The position numbers and the translations under genes were made by a program. Under the pieces are notes generated by a model that was given only the letters and a program-made list of their open reading frames with translations, was not told the origin of the DNA and did no database searches. This document shows, piece by piece, positions 37,871 to 46,885 of a stretch of 64,000 bases of DNA (its first letter is position 1; each line of letters begins with the position of its first letter). Where the stretch lies: positions 1 through 64,000 of the forward strand of contig CALOCZ010000013.1 of the NCBI GenBank assembly GCA_942491935.1. Reading direction: 5' to 3'. The stretch comes from JAGTVG01 sp942491935. Its GTDB lineage: Bacteria; Bacteroidota; Bacteroidia; Cytophagales; Cyclobacteriaceae.

Positions 37871-38572
37871 TTGGAAACCAAGTTTTTATACCTGATATTA
37901 AATGTTTTAACCATAGCTCTGCCCTTTCTGCTTAGTTTCGATAAGAAAGTTGGCTACTATAAAAGATGGCATTTTCTATTCCCATCAATAATAATAGTCG
38001 CGGTCATATTTATAATATGGGATGTAATTTTCACTTCAGTGGGTATTTGGGGCTTTAATGAGCAATACTTAGTGGGATTTACCATTGCAAACCTGCCAAT
38101 TGAGGAGTGGTTGTTTTTTATTACGGTTCCTTATGCCTCGGTATTTATATATGATTGTATAAAATATTATTTCCCAAACTGGAGAATATCGGATGCTGGA
38201 AATATTGTCGCCGTATTTCTGGCAATAATTTTAATAATATTTGCGATTTTAAACCTGGGGAAACATTATACCTATGTAACCTTTATTACCTTAGCCTTTA
38301 TTTTACTTTTATTGGCAACGGTTAAATCTGATTTCCTCGGTCGATTTTTTGTATCTTATCTTATTGTCTTAATTCCTTTTATAATCGTAAATGGAATATT
38401 AACAGGATCCTGGATATCTGAACCTGTGGTCTGGTATAATGACAATTTCAACCTCGACTTAAGACTTTTAACAATCCCTATTGAGGACATTTTCTATGGA
38501 ATGCTTTTAATTCTATCGAATGTAGCCTTATATGAGTATTTTCAAAATAGAATAAAATCAAAGACAGCTTAG
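37871..38572 (+). CDS. crtYcd: CrtYcd-type lycopene beta-cyclase
   Basis: 233 aa from TTG 37871. Two homologous membrane halves are fused, as in CrtYc and CrtYd. The paired motifs are FNEQYLVGFTIANLPIEEWLFFITVPYA and LTIPIEDIFYGMLLILSN, each with the conserved P-x-E-E/D that is thought catalytic. It would form one beta-ring on lycopene. Third gene of a desaturase-CruF-cyclase operon. Together they predict a monocyclic, hydroxylated carotenoid pigment; hydroxylase or ketolase genes are not in this window. Confidence 0.85.
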   Translation: METKFLYLILNVLTIALPFLLSFDKKVGYYKRWHFLFPSIIIVAVIFIIWDVIFTSVGIWGFNEQYLVGFTIANLPIEEWLFFITVPYASVFIYDCIKYYFPNWRISDAGNIVAVFLAIILIIFAILNLGKHYTYVTFITLAFILLLLATVKSDFLGRFFVSYLIVLIPFIIVNGILTGSWISEPVVWYNDNFNLDLRLLTIPIEDIFYGMLLILSNVALYEYFQNRIKSKTA

Positions 38573-38634
38573 ATAATTAATGGTCTAATATCCGTGGCAT
38601 TAATATTTCATTATACATAAATGCCAGCAAGTAA

Positions 38635-40125
38635 TTATTTTAGTCTATAACTTACAAAGGCTAGCCGTTCACTGTCAGGTGACCAGGATGGAACATTTAT
38701 GGTGCCCTGACCACCAAATAGCTTTGCCATGACCCGGATCTCTTTTGTCTCCAAGTTCATTAGACGCAATATCACATTTTTATTTGCTGGATGTGAGTTG
38801 CTGGGGATATCCAAGTCAAATGAAATAAATGCAAGCCACTTACCATCCGGAGACGGATGCGGGAACCAATCATTGAATTCGTCATTTGTAATTTGTTCCT
38901 GATCACTGCCATCAACCTTCATTTTCCATATTTGCATAGTGCCTGAACGTTCAGAATTGAAGTAAATAAATTTCCCGTCCGGTGAATAATCAGGCCCATC
39001 ATCCAGTCCTTCCGCATTCGTAAGGCGAATTTCCTCCCCTCCTTCAAAGGGGATTGTGTAGATATCATAATTACCATTTCTTTCTGCGCAATAAGCCAGC
39101 GTCTTTCCGTCAGGTGACCATCCATGCCAGTAACTTGGGCTTAGTGGAGTAATTTTTCTTGGTTCTCCTCCTGAAATTGGAAGCGAATAAATCATTGAAC
39201 CCCCTGTTTCAGTCTGGTCGCTGATAACGAGCATATTGCCATCTGGAGAAATTCCATGATCATTATTGATTTTTTTAGCAAATCCGGTTGAAATCAATAC
39301 TGGTTCCCCTCCGTCTAAAGAAATTTTATACAATGATCCCATACTGTTATAAATAAGAGATTTTCCATCTGGGGTCCAGTTAGGTGCTTCTATATGACTT
39401 TTAGTATGAAAAACCACCCTTCTGTCGAAGGAAGATACAGGTATTGTTTCTAATGTGCTTTCAATTTGCTTTAGGGAGTCCGGCCTGGATTCTATCGGTT
39501 CTATTCTAACATTTGAAAATATGGCAGTTTCGATCGTATCATTATTGTGTGAACAAACTCCCAGGCCAATTAAGAATGGCTCCTTCATGGATAATCTAAA
39601 AGTGCCTCCTGATGATATCAACTCCTCATTATTGTAGGATATCGACATGGAGTAGTAATCCCCTTCTTTTTCAATCCGTACCCTTCCTGGTGCACTGATA
39701 TTTGATTGTACCTCCCGGGTTATACCCCCTTCAATTTCCCTGTATTGGATAGATGTTAATCCATCGCCATGAACGGCTGCGTCGACATAAACGGATCCAG
39801 TATCCAAACTCTGTCGTATGATCAAGCAGGCTTTTCTGTGAGGATCTACTCCTTTGCCTACCCATTGTATATCGGCACTGATGGAAACATCTCCACTCAT
39901 TTCTTTCCAAACATAATGGAGTTCATCATTATTGAACCACATATTTGTGCCTCCGCCGGAAACCCTGTAGGTACTATCCACTGCATTAAATTTTACTGAG
40001 CCGGGGTATTTGACATTCCCGATATCATTATTTGCTTTAAACATACCCAGATCATTCTTACTGTTGCATGAAATAATTGTAAACAGGATTATGACGATTG
40101 TAATTTGATTGAACGTTTTTTTCAT
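38635..40125 (-). CDS. TolB-like beta-propeller lipoprotein
   Basis: 496 aa with lipobox TIISC at about 16-20. The N-terminal ~200 residues form a concanavalin-like beta-sandwich (ELHYVWKEMSGDVSISADIQW, EGDYYSMSISYNNEEL). A C-terminal propeller of PD40 repeats follows, each with a PDGK signature: SPDGKTLAYCAERNGNYDIY, SPDGKFIYFNSERSGTMQIW, SPDGKWLAFISFD. It resembles TolB only in the propeller and is not part of a Tol-Pal operon. Probable envelope-associated sugar or polymer-binding scaffold. Monocistronic, convergent to the carotenoid operon. Confidence 0.82.
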   Translation of the reverse strand: MKKTFNQITIVIILFTIISCNSKNDLGMFKANNDIGNVKYPGSVKFNAVDSTYRVSGGGTNMWFNNDELHYVWKEMSGDVSISADIQWVGKGVDPHRKACLIIRQSLDTGSVYVDAAVHGDGLTSIQYREIEGGITREVQSNISAPGRVRIEKEGDYYSMSISYNNEELISSGGTFRLSMKEPFLIGLGVCSHNNDTIETAIFSNVRIEPIESRPDSLKQIESTLETIPVSSFDRRVVFHTKSHIEAPNWTPDGKSLIYNSMGSLYKISLDGGEPVLISTGFAKKINNDHGISPDGNMLVISDQTETGGSMIYSLPISGGEPRKITPLSPSYWHGWSPDGKTLAYCAERNGNYDIYTIPFEGGEEIRLTNAEGLDDGPDYSPDGKFIYFNSERSGTMQIWKMKVDGSDQEQITNDEFNDWFPHPSPDGKWLAFISFDLDIPSNSHPANKNVILRLMNLETKEIRVMAKLFGGQGTINVPSWSPDSERLAFVSYRLK

Positions 40126-40276
40126 TATTTATTTTTAAAGTATGAGACTTTCCAGTGCCTAAAATATACTCTTCTCTTTAATTCTCCCTCTTCAGATGGA
40201 ATTTTCTTAATTAATTAGTCAATCATCCGGAAAGAATATTAAAAATTAACTTTTGTTTTATGTTTTAAAAAGGGAA

Positions 40277-41239
40277 TCAACTCATGGGGTACTTAAAAAT
40301 CGGGCTTCCTGCCAATCCCATTTCCTTGATCTTTTTAACTTCCGTATTGTTGAGCGGTTTAAAATTTGTTGCTAATCCCAGTGCCATGCTGAAGAGATCT
40401 TCATCTCCTGGAGGTAAAGCAGCAGTTACCGGATGTGATAGCGTAAATCTTAAACCTATTTTTGCTTCCTCAGGATCTGTTAAAGGCTCATACCAGCATT
40501 TAGGCACTGTTTTTTCAGCATTTGCTGCCCAGGGTTGTTTTGCCATAGCTTTAAGAGCTAGAATACCCATGCCTTTTTCTTTTGCACGATTGAGAACCTG
40601 AGGCCCGAAGTTACCTGCATACCAGGTTGTAAAGTTGATAGGGAATAATATGGTGTCAAAATCAAATCCATCCATTAAAGCCATGGCGGCTTCAACGGAG
40701 TGTGCAGAGAATCCAATAAAACGAATTTTACCTTCCTCCCTAGCCTCAAGAAAAGTCTCCATAGCTCCACCTTTTCCTAAAATTGTATCCACATCTTCCA
40801 TTTTTGTAACAGCATGATGCTGATAAAGATCAAAATGGTCTGTTCTTAGTCTTTTTAATGATTGTTCTAGTTCCTCTCTTGCCCCATCTTTAGTTCTCAT
40901 TCCTGTTTTACAAGCCAGGAATACATCCTTTCTATATGGCTCCAATGCCGGACCCAGTTTGATCTCAGCATCCCCATAGGATGGGGCCACATCGAAGTAA
41001 TTGATGCCATAATCAATTGCTTCTTTAACTCTTTGTGCGGATTGCTCAGGCGTGGCATCCATCACAACAATCCCACCAAAGCCAATCATTGATAGTTTTT
41101 CACCCGTTTTCCCCAATGATCTTTTTTCAATCTTGCCATCTGAGAAAATCCGGGTAATATCATTTAATCCGGATGGAAAATATGTAACTAGGGGTGCAGT
41201 ACCTGCCGTTTTTATGAATTGTCTTCTTTTCATCATCAT
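40277..41239 (-). CDS. Exported aldo/keto reductase
   Basis: 320 aa with a Tat-like leader (MKRRQFIKTAGTAP). The AKR tetrad can be seen: D and Y in FDVAPSYGDAE, K in ACKTG, H in LYQHHAV. The NADP-binding barrel end is GILALKAMAKQPW with DLFSMALGLA. Such AKRs reduce carbonyls or oxidise sugar alcohols. Exported AKR paralogues of this kind are common in Bacteroidota; electron donor outside the cytoplasm would have to be pre-bound. Single gene, no obvious operon partner. Confidence 0.87.
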   Translation of the reverse strand: MMMKRRQFIKTAGTAPLVTYFPSGLNDITRIFSDGKIEKRSLGKTGEKLSMIGFGGIVVMDATPEQSAQRVKEAIDYGINYFDVAPSYGDAEIKLGPALEPYRKDVFLACKTGMRTKDGAREELEQSLKRLRTDHFDLYQHHAVTKMEDVDTILGKGGAMETFLEAREEGKIRFIGFSAHSVEAAMALMDGFDFDTILFPINFTTWYAGNFGPQVLNRAKEKGMGILALKAMAKQPWAANAEKTVPKCWYEPLTDPEEAKIGLRFTLSHPVTAALPPGDEDLFSMALGLATNFKPLNNTEVKKIKEMGLAGSPIFKYPMS

Positions 41240-41436
41240 AATTTTATTTTAAATTTCACACTATTGCTCTACGAAATGGATATTTTAGTAAAAAATCATT
41301 TGTTCAAGGTACATTTATCAACCAAGAATTTAATAATTATTTTGGTTTAATTCAAGTTAAAATTTTGATTTGGAATAATGCCTTTTCATAAATAGGGAGT
41401 CAGCTGAGCTATTCTCCATCATAATAAAATAAAATA

Positions 41437-42666
41437 TTGAGCTTTAAAAAATTTAATCTTGACGACCGGTTAATCCAGGGAATCGATTCCATGGGATTTC
41501 AAAACCCAACTCCAATTCAGGAGCAAGTAATTCCTGCAATTCTGGATGGAAGGGATATGATAGCTACAGCGCAAACTGGAACCGGCAAAACAGCTGCATT
41601 TTTACTACCTATTGTTAATAAAATTATTACCTCAAAACATGATGACCATATAAAGGCCCTGATCATTGTACCTACGCGGGAATTAGCCATTCAAATAGAC
41701 CAGAACCTGGAGGGATTGGCCTACTTTACCCACATCAGTTCACTTCCCGTTTACGGAGGTGGTGCAGGTGAGTTATATGTAAGGGAGAAAAATGCATTGA
41801 CTCATGGAGCTGATATTGTAACCTGTACACCCGGCAGAATGCAGGCACACCTTAAAATGGGATATGTTAGTTTTAAGGATTTGAAATACCTTGTTCTGGA
41901 TGAGGCAGATCGGATGCTCGATATGGGATTTTATGATGATATTATGAATATAATCTCCCACCTCCCTGAAAAGAGACAGAATCTCTTGTTTTCGGCGACT
42001 ATGCCTGATAAATTCAGAACCTTGGCAAAAAAGGTTGCTAATGATCCTCTTGAAGTGAATATTGCCATTTCCAAACCACCCGATAAGATTTTGCAGGTAG
42101 CGTTTGTGGTTTATGATAATCAAAAGGTCGCTTTATTAAAGCACGTCTTAAATGCTAAACACTTACGCAGTGTTTTAGTGTTCTGCTCCAAAAAAGTTAT
42201 AGCCAAAGAACTGAACCGTGAGCTTAAGAAAGCAGGAATTGCATCTTACGATATACACTCGGATCTTGATCAGGAGACCAGAAATCAGGTCATCACCAGT
42301 TTTAAGAATAAGCAACATATGGTTCTGGTGGCCACTGATATTGTCTCCAGGGGTATTGATGTAGATGATATTGACCTGGTAATTAATTATGATGTGCCTT
42401 CAGATGGGGAGGATTATGTTCACCGTGTGGGAAGAACAGCGAGAGCTGAATCAAAGGGAGCTGCTTTTACATTTATAAATAAAGAAGATCAACAGAAATT
42501 CCAGGGTATTGAAAGACTCCTGGGCAAACCTGTCTCAAAAGCCAAACTGCCGGATTTCCTGGGTGAGGGCCCGGCATATGACCCTAAACCAGATAGAGGA
42601 TTTAAGAAAAAGAAAAATTTCCATTCCGGGAAAAAAAAGAACAAAAAACATTTCAAAAAGAAATAG
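41437..42666 (+). CDS. DEAD-box RNA helicase (RhlE-like)
   Basis: 409 aa from TTG 41437. All core motifs are present: Q motif (FQNPTPIQEQ), Walker A AQTGTGKT at 45-52, PTRELA, TPGR, VLDEAD, SAT, and HRVGRTAR. The last ~25 residues are a Lys-rich tail typical of RhlE-type helicases that remodel rRNA precursors or mRNA in the cytoplasm. The first start codon is TTG rather than ATG; there is no in-frame ATG near it that keeps the Q motif. It is preceded by about 200 bp of non-coding sequence and has no operon partner. Confidence 0.93.
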   Translation: MSFKKFNLDDRLIQGIDSMGFQNPTPIQEQVIPAILDGRDMIATAQTGTGKTAAFLLPIVNKIITSKHDDHIKALIIVPTRELAIQIDQNLEGLAYFTHISSLPVYGGGAGELYVREKNALTHGADIVTCTPGRMQAHLKMGYVSFKDLKYLVLDEADRMLDMGFYDDIMNIISHLPEKRQNLLFSATMPDKFRTLAKKVANDPLEVNIAISKPPDKILQVAFVVYDNQKVALLKHVLNAKHLRSVLVFCSKKVIAKELNRELKKAGIASYDIHSDLDQETRNQVITSFKNKQHMVLVATDIVSRGIDVDDIDLVINYDVPSDGEDYVHRVGRTARAESKGAAFTFINKEDQQKFQGIERLLGKPVSKAKLPDFLGEGPAYDPKPDRGFKKKKNFHSGKKKNKKHFKKK

Positions 42667-42905
42667 GTCCAGGGATTAGTGTTGTTTAGTCTGATTGCCC
42701 CGAAAATTATCCTTTCGTTTCCAAGCATTTAACTTTGTAAATTCTAACTAAATGATGTGGTTCTAATTTATCTTAGGCATTTAAAATAAAGTATTTGATC
42801 CCCATTTTTTAGAGATTTTCAGTTGTGATGGTGTGTTGATTCATATAAAAAAATTGTAACTTACGCCCAGCTACTGGAATATATGAAATTTTTTAAAACG
42901 CTATT

Positions 42906-45038
42906 ATGAAGTACACTTTTTTAATCATTTTTCTCGTGCTTTCAAATCTGTTATTAGCACAAAGAACGATTATATCATTGAATGGAGAGTGGGAAATCGA
43001 AGATGGTGTAGAACCTGATGTTATTCCCCAAGTTTTTGAACATCTGATTCAGGTGCCCGGAATGGTCAATCAATCGACACCGGCTTTTCCGGATGTAGAT
43101 CAATTTGATGGATTGGATTATCTCCAGAATGGATTCGTGAGGGCTCAAATAAAAGCAGTCAATGTTGATACAATAAAAGTGGGTATTCCTCACCAGGAAC
43201 GCAAATATTTCTGGTACAAGAAAATATTTGAAATAGAGGATAAAAAAGATCTTGTTATTCTTAGGATCAATAAAGCCCAGTTCGGCACTTCTGTCTGGGT
43301 TAATGGTAAAAATGCCGGCTCACATCTGGGCTGCTTTACTTCTGGAAAGTTTGAGATAACTGATCTGGTGAAAAAGAATGGGAAGAATGAATTGATCGTA
43401 AGAATTGGAGCTCACCCAGGCGCAATGCCAGATTGGGCTCCCTCGGGTTCTGATTATGAGAAGCCCAAATGGACACCGGGAATATATGATGATGTATCTA
43501 TAATTACAGCCAATTATCCATTTATTGAAAATGTACAGATAGCCCCGGACATATACAATTCAAATGTCATTGTCCAGTCAAGAATTGTAAATAAAGGAGA
43601 ACCAAAGGTTTTGAAAATAGAATACAATTTGGAAGGATATAAGTTCGACTTCAAGCAGACCGACAACAATATGGAGGCAATGCTTATCAACGACAATGAT
43701 ACTATTTTGGTTCTGGATACTATACAAATCCCGGAAGCCAGACTATGGTCCCCTGAAGAACCGAATCTGTATATTCTTAAAATGACCACGGACGGCGATG
43801 AATTGTCAACCCGTTTTGGGATGAGGGAATTCAAATTCGATACCAAGACAAAACTGGCCTATTTAAATGGGAAACCATATTATCTGCGGGGTTCTAATAT
43901 CACATTGCACAGGTTTTTTGATGATGACAGTTGCGCTCTTCTGCCATGGGATGAGAATTGGGTGAGAAGGTTGTTGGTGTCCTGGCCCAGGAAGTTTAAT
44001 TGGAATTCTTTCCGCTTTTGTATTGGTCCAGTACCTGATAAGTGGCTTGATATTGCTGATGAAACAGGTCTTATCATACAGAATGAGTTTTTCATTTGGC
44101 AATATCATTCTAATTGGGACAGCACCGAATTGAAACATCAGATCGTAGAATGGATGGAAGATAACTGGAATCATGCGTCTGTGGCCTGGTGGGATATTTG
44201 TAATGAAACCAATACAGAATACCTTCGTGATATTATTAAGGATGTTCGCACATTAGACCTGTCAGGCAGGGCCTGGGATAATGGTTATGGTCTTCCTGTC
44301 GGACAAAATGACCCGGTTGAAGACCACCATTATAATATTGCATGGAATGGTTGGAATTATACGGAATATGAAGAGAAAGTTGCACCAAAAACAACAAATT
44401 CACCTCATCCGACAGCTCATGCCTGTGTTTTAAATGAATATGGTTGGTTATGGCTGAAAAGGGATGGAAGCCCCACTATTCTATCCAAACGTGTATATGA
44501 TTCTATAGCGCCTGGAGTTTCTAATAAAGAAAGAATAGAACTGGCTGCGTACCTGTTGGCAATTGAAACTGAATATTTTCGGGCGCACAGGAATTATGCA
44601 GGTGTATTACACTTTACATTCCTTACCGGGAATTTTGAAAATGTAATAACAGGAGACCTTTTTGATGATATTGACAAATTGACGATTCATCCGGCTTATG
44701 AATCTTACTTTGTACAGGTTTTTAAACCCCTGGGCTTATATATTAATTATAGTAAATCTCAGGAAGACCCGGGAAAAGAAATCTCGATTCCCGTTATGAT
44801 GGTAAATGATGAATACAAGGATCTTAACGGCGATCTTGATTTGATGATCAAATGGCCGGATGGAAGTATTCTGACCTATAAATCATCGAAGTTTTCAGTT
44901 GAATCTCTTGGTGCAATGACCTATAGTTTTAAAATTACAACACCAAAGGTACCTGGTATGTATTGGCTCGAGGCCAAATCACTGTCTACGGATGGACGTG
45001 AAACCACGATTTCAAAAAGAAAAATGATCGTTAAGTAA
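42906..45038 (+). CDS. Exported glycoside hydrolase family 2 enzyme
   Basis: 710 aa with signal peptide (ending NLLLAQ). The order is GH2-typical: N-terminal sugar-binding sandwich (ISLNGEWEIEDG, YFWYKKIFEI, VWVNGKNAGSHLG), an immunoglobulin-like middle, and a TIM barrel. Candidate catalytic residues are the acid/base E434 in CNETNTEY and the nucleophile E511 in VLNEYGW. Exact substrate is uncertain: GH2 covers galactosidases, mannosidases and glucuronidases, and the exported form here fits beta-mannosidase- or beta-galactosidase-like action on oligosaccharides. Between the helicase and an IMPase-like gene, probably its own transcript. Confidence 0.87.
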   Translation: MKYTFLIIFLVLSNLLLAQRTIISLNGEWEIEDGVEPDVIPQVFEHLIQVPGMVNQSTPAFPDVDQFDGLDYLQNGFVRAQIKAVNVDTIKVGIPHQERKYFWYKKIFEIEDKKDLVILRINKAQFGTSVWVNGKNAGSHLGCFTSGKFEITDLVKKNGKNELIVRIGAHPGAMPDWAPSGSDYEKPKWTPGIYDDVSIITANYPFIENVQIAPDIYNSNVIVQSRIVNKGEPKVLKIEYNLEGYKFDFKQTDNNMEAMLINDNDTILVLDTIQIPEARLWSPEEPNLYILKMTTDGDELSTRFGMREFKFDTKTKLAYLNGKPYYLRGSNITLHRFFDDDSCALLPWDENWVRRLLVSWPRKFNWNSFRFCIGPVPDKWLDIADETGLIIQNEFFIWQYHSNWDSTELKHQIVEWMEDNWNHASVAWWDICNETNTEYLRDIIKDVRTLDLSGRAWDNGYGLPVGQNDPVEDHHYNIAWNGWNYTEYEEKVAPKTTNSPHPTAHACVLNEYGWLWLKRDGSPTILSKRVYDSIAPGVSNKERIELAAYLLAIETEYFRAHRNYAGVLHFTFLTGNFENVITGDLFDDIDKLTIHPAYESYFVQVFKPLGLYINYSKSQEDPGKEISIPVMMVNDEYKDLNGDLDLMIKWPDGSILTYKSSKFSVESLGAMTYSFKITTPKVPGMYWLEAKSLSTDGRETTISKRKMIVK

Positions 45039-45205
45039 GTAATCCTATAGTATGAAACAGTTTAGTTTATTACATGCAATATGCTTTGATTGTTCCCGAC
45101 TTAAGCTGAAAATAGATCAAAGCAAGTTCAGATTGAAACAATAGTAAGCGGTTACTAATATTAACTTGATGAAAAACAAATTACCAGAATTATAATCTCA
45201 AGAAA

Positions 45206-46003
45206 ATGGTATTCCCCGAAAAAATAGTCAAAAAATGCTTGAAAGAAGCCTCCACGATACTGATGTCCAAATTTGGTAAAGAGATCGAGGAAGAACTTAA
45301 AGAAAATCAAAGCAGCATCGTTACTGAAATGGATGTTGCTGCTGAACGAAAAATAGAACATATAATTTCAACTAAATATCCAAACCATAGTATCATTGGT
45401 GAAGAGACGGGTGCAGTCATGACAGGATCGGAATATACCTGGGTAATAGATCCCATTGACGGCACCTCAAACTATGCCGCGGGCCTTCCCTGGTTTGGTA
45501 CGCTTCTCGCGGTATTGCAGCACGATATACCCTATGCGGCCGGAGCATATTTGCCTTACTACGATTTAATGTATTATGCAGAAATAGGGAAAGGAGCTAC
45601 ATGTAATGGAGAAACTATTCAAGTAACACGGGAACGTTCCTTGAAGAATGTTTTGTTTTCTTATGCCACCGATTATTCAGTTAATCTTGAAAAGACAAAA
45701 TACGAAACGGACCTCCTCTTTGAGGTCATTCAGAATGTTAGAAATGTCAGGGCAACAAATTGTCTTATAGACTTCTGCTATGTGGCAGATGGCAGATTTG
45801 GGGGCAATATAAATCATTCTACTAAAATCTGGGATATTGTCGCTCCTTATCTGATTATAAAGGAAGCGGGAGGTATTATGACTGAGTTGGATGGCTCTGA
45901 TATTGAATTCGACCTCAATATTGATAATTACCTTCGAAATTATGCCGTTATTGCATGTGCTTCACACTTATTTGAGCCGATCATGGGTATGGTGTCTAAG
46001 TAA
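45206..46003 (+). CDS. Inositol monophosphatase family protein
   Basis: 265 aa. The Mg-dependent IMPase motifs are present: IIGEETG, WVIDPIDGTSNYAAGLPWFG and KIWDIVAPYLIIKEAGG. No signal peptide, so cytoplasmic. Substrate could be inositol phosphates, sugar phosphates (e.g. histidinol- or fructose-bisphosphate-like) or 3'-phosphoadenosine phosphate; sequence does not tell. Separated by 168 bp from the GH2 gene with no visible terminator. Confidence 0.88.
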   Translation: MVFPEKIVKKCLKEASTILMSKFGKEIEEELKENQSSIVTEMDVAAERKIEHIISTKYPNHSIIGEETGAVMTGSEYTWVIDPIDGTSNYAAGLPWFGTLLAVLQHDIPYAAGAYLPYYDLMYYAEIGKGATCNGETIQVTRERSLKNVLFSYATDYSVNLEKTKYETDLLFEVIQNVRNVRATNCLIDFCYVADGRFGGNINHSTKIWDIVAPYLIIKEAGGIMTELDGSDIEFDLNIDNYLRNYAVIACASHLFEPIMGMVSK

Positions 46004-46115
46004 TAAATTCCTGATTGATGTATTCCTTGCAGATCATATGCAGGAATGCCAGATTTAGAATATTTAAGCCACGGAAATTTTGAATCTAAGTATCCAAATA
46101 AATTACTGTTCACAT

Positions 46116-46490
46116 ATGTAAAGAGTTAAAATTGGTATTCTGTTAAGTTGCCTTCTCTCGATTGCTGCTTCAGATTCAAACCATATACTTAATTCTACTT
46201 CAATCGTTTTTCAAGCTGATTATGCCCCTGATCTGAGTAAGAAATTGTATCCTGAAGTTCCTGATAGCGAATTGGATGTCGTAAAGATCTTTTACAAAAC
46301 TTTTAATACAAAAAGTCAGGAATTGATCAGGATGAGTAAAAAACCATCCAAAGTTGCTGTCAATAATATGGAAATTAAGGAAATAAATGACATGGGTCAG
46401 GAAGGTTGGTCCTGGCAACCATTAGAAAATGGTGGTTTAATTAAAGTCAGGTATGATAGCGGGAATACTATTATGATATATGTTGAATAA
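46116..46490 (+). pseudogene. Small exported protein with TAA at codon 2, or start-codon-lost gene
   Basis: From 46122 the frame reads R-V-K-I-G-I-L-L-S-C-L-L-S-I-A-A-S-D, a good signal peptide, then continues to a TAA at 46488. The only upstream ATG in frame (46116) is followed at once by TAA (46119-46121). A single A-to-T change at that codon would restore M-K-R-V-K-I-G. The alternative start is TTG at 46245, giving 81 aa and no signal. The C-terminal half contains GQEGWSWQPLENGGLIKVRYDSGNTIMIYVE, a glycine/aromatic beta-rich stretch. Non-functional signal or use of an unusual start such as ATT 46131 are both possible. No family recognised. Confidence 0.5.
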
Positions 46491-46510
46491 AAATTGAAAT
46501 TTTTTTTGGA

Positions 46511-46548
46511 ATACATCATGAATCTATGTATCTTCAAACTATGTATTC
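46511..46548. promoter_or_regulatory. PadR-type operator candidate
   Basis: ATACAT (46511-46516) and ATGTAT (46526-46531) form an inverted repeat. A second half-site ATGTATTC at 46541 pairs with GAATACAT at 46509. PadR regulators bind ATGT/ACAT dyads (family knowledge). If translation starts at ATG 46541, the first dyad is just upstream, as expected for autoregulation. Confidence 0.4.
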
Positions 46549-46885
46549 TAAAGAACTATTGAAAGGAACATTATCAGCGATTATTCTAAAGCTTTTGGCC
46601 GAGAATCAGAAGATGTATGGTTATCAGATTGCACAGAAGGTAAAGGAATTATCTGATAATAAAATACTGATCAAGGAAGGTTCTTTATATCCTGCATTAC
46701 ACAAGCTTAAAGATGATGGGCTCGTCACAATTGAAACAGTTAATATAGGTAAAAGAGTAAGGCGATATTATAAATTGACTTCAGAAGGGAGCCTTGTTAA
46801 ATCAGATAAAGTAGCTGAAATTGAGGATTTTATAACCACAATCAAACACATTTTATCATTTAAACCAATTGCTCAATCGATATGA
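46541..46885 (+). CDS. PadR family transcriptional regulator
   Basis: 114 aa from ATG 46541; an in-frame ATG at 46526 would add five residues and place the operator inside the gene. The winged helix motif is typical: LKGTLSAIILKLLAENQKMYGYQIAQ, then LIKEGSLYPALHKLKDDGLV and a wing with KRVRRYYKLTSEG. These repressors respond to small hydrophobic molecules or to nothing obvious and often control an adjacent membrane protein. Its stop overlaps the next ORF by 4 bp, so the pair should be one operon. Effector unknown. Confidence 0.88.
   Translation: MYSKELLKGTLSAIILKLLAENQKMYGYQIAQKVKELSDNKILIKEGSLYPALHKLKDDGLVTIETVNIGKRVRRYYKLTSEGSLVKSDKVAEIEDFITTIKHILSFKPIAQSI

Noticed and set aside
38635..40125. 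TolB of a Tol-Pal system
   Set aside because: The propeller repeats match only in fold; there is a sandwich domain, a lipobox and no tolA, tolQ or pal neighbours.
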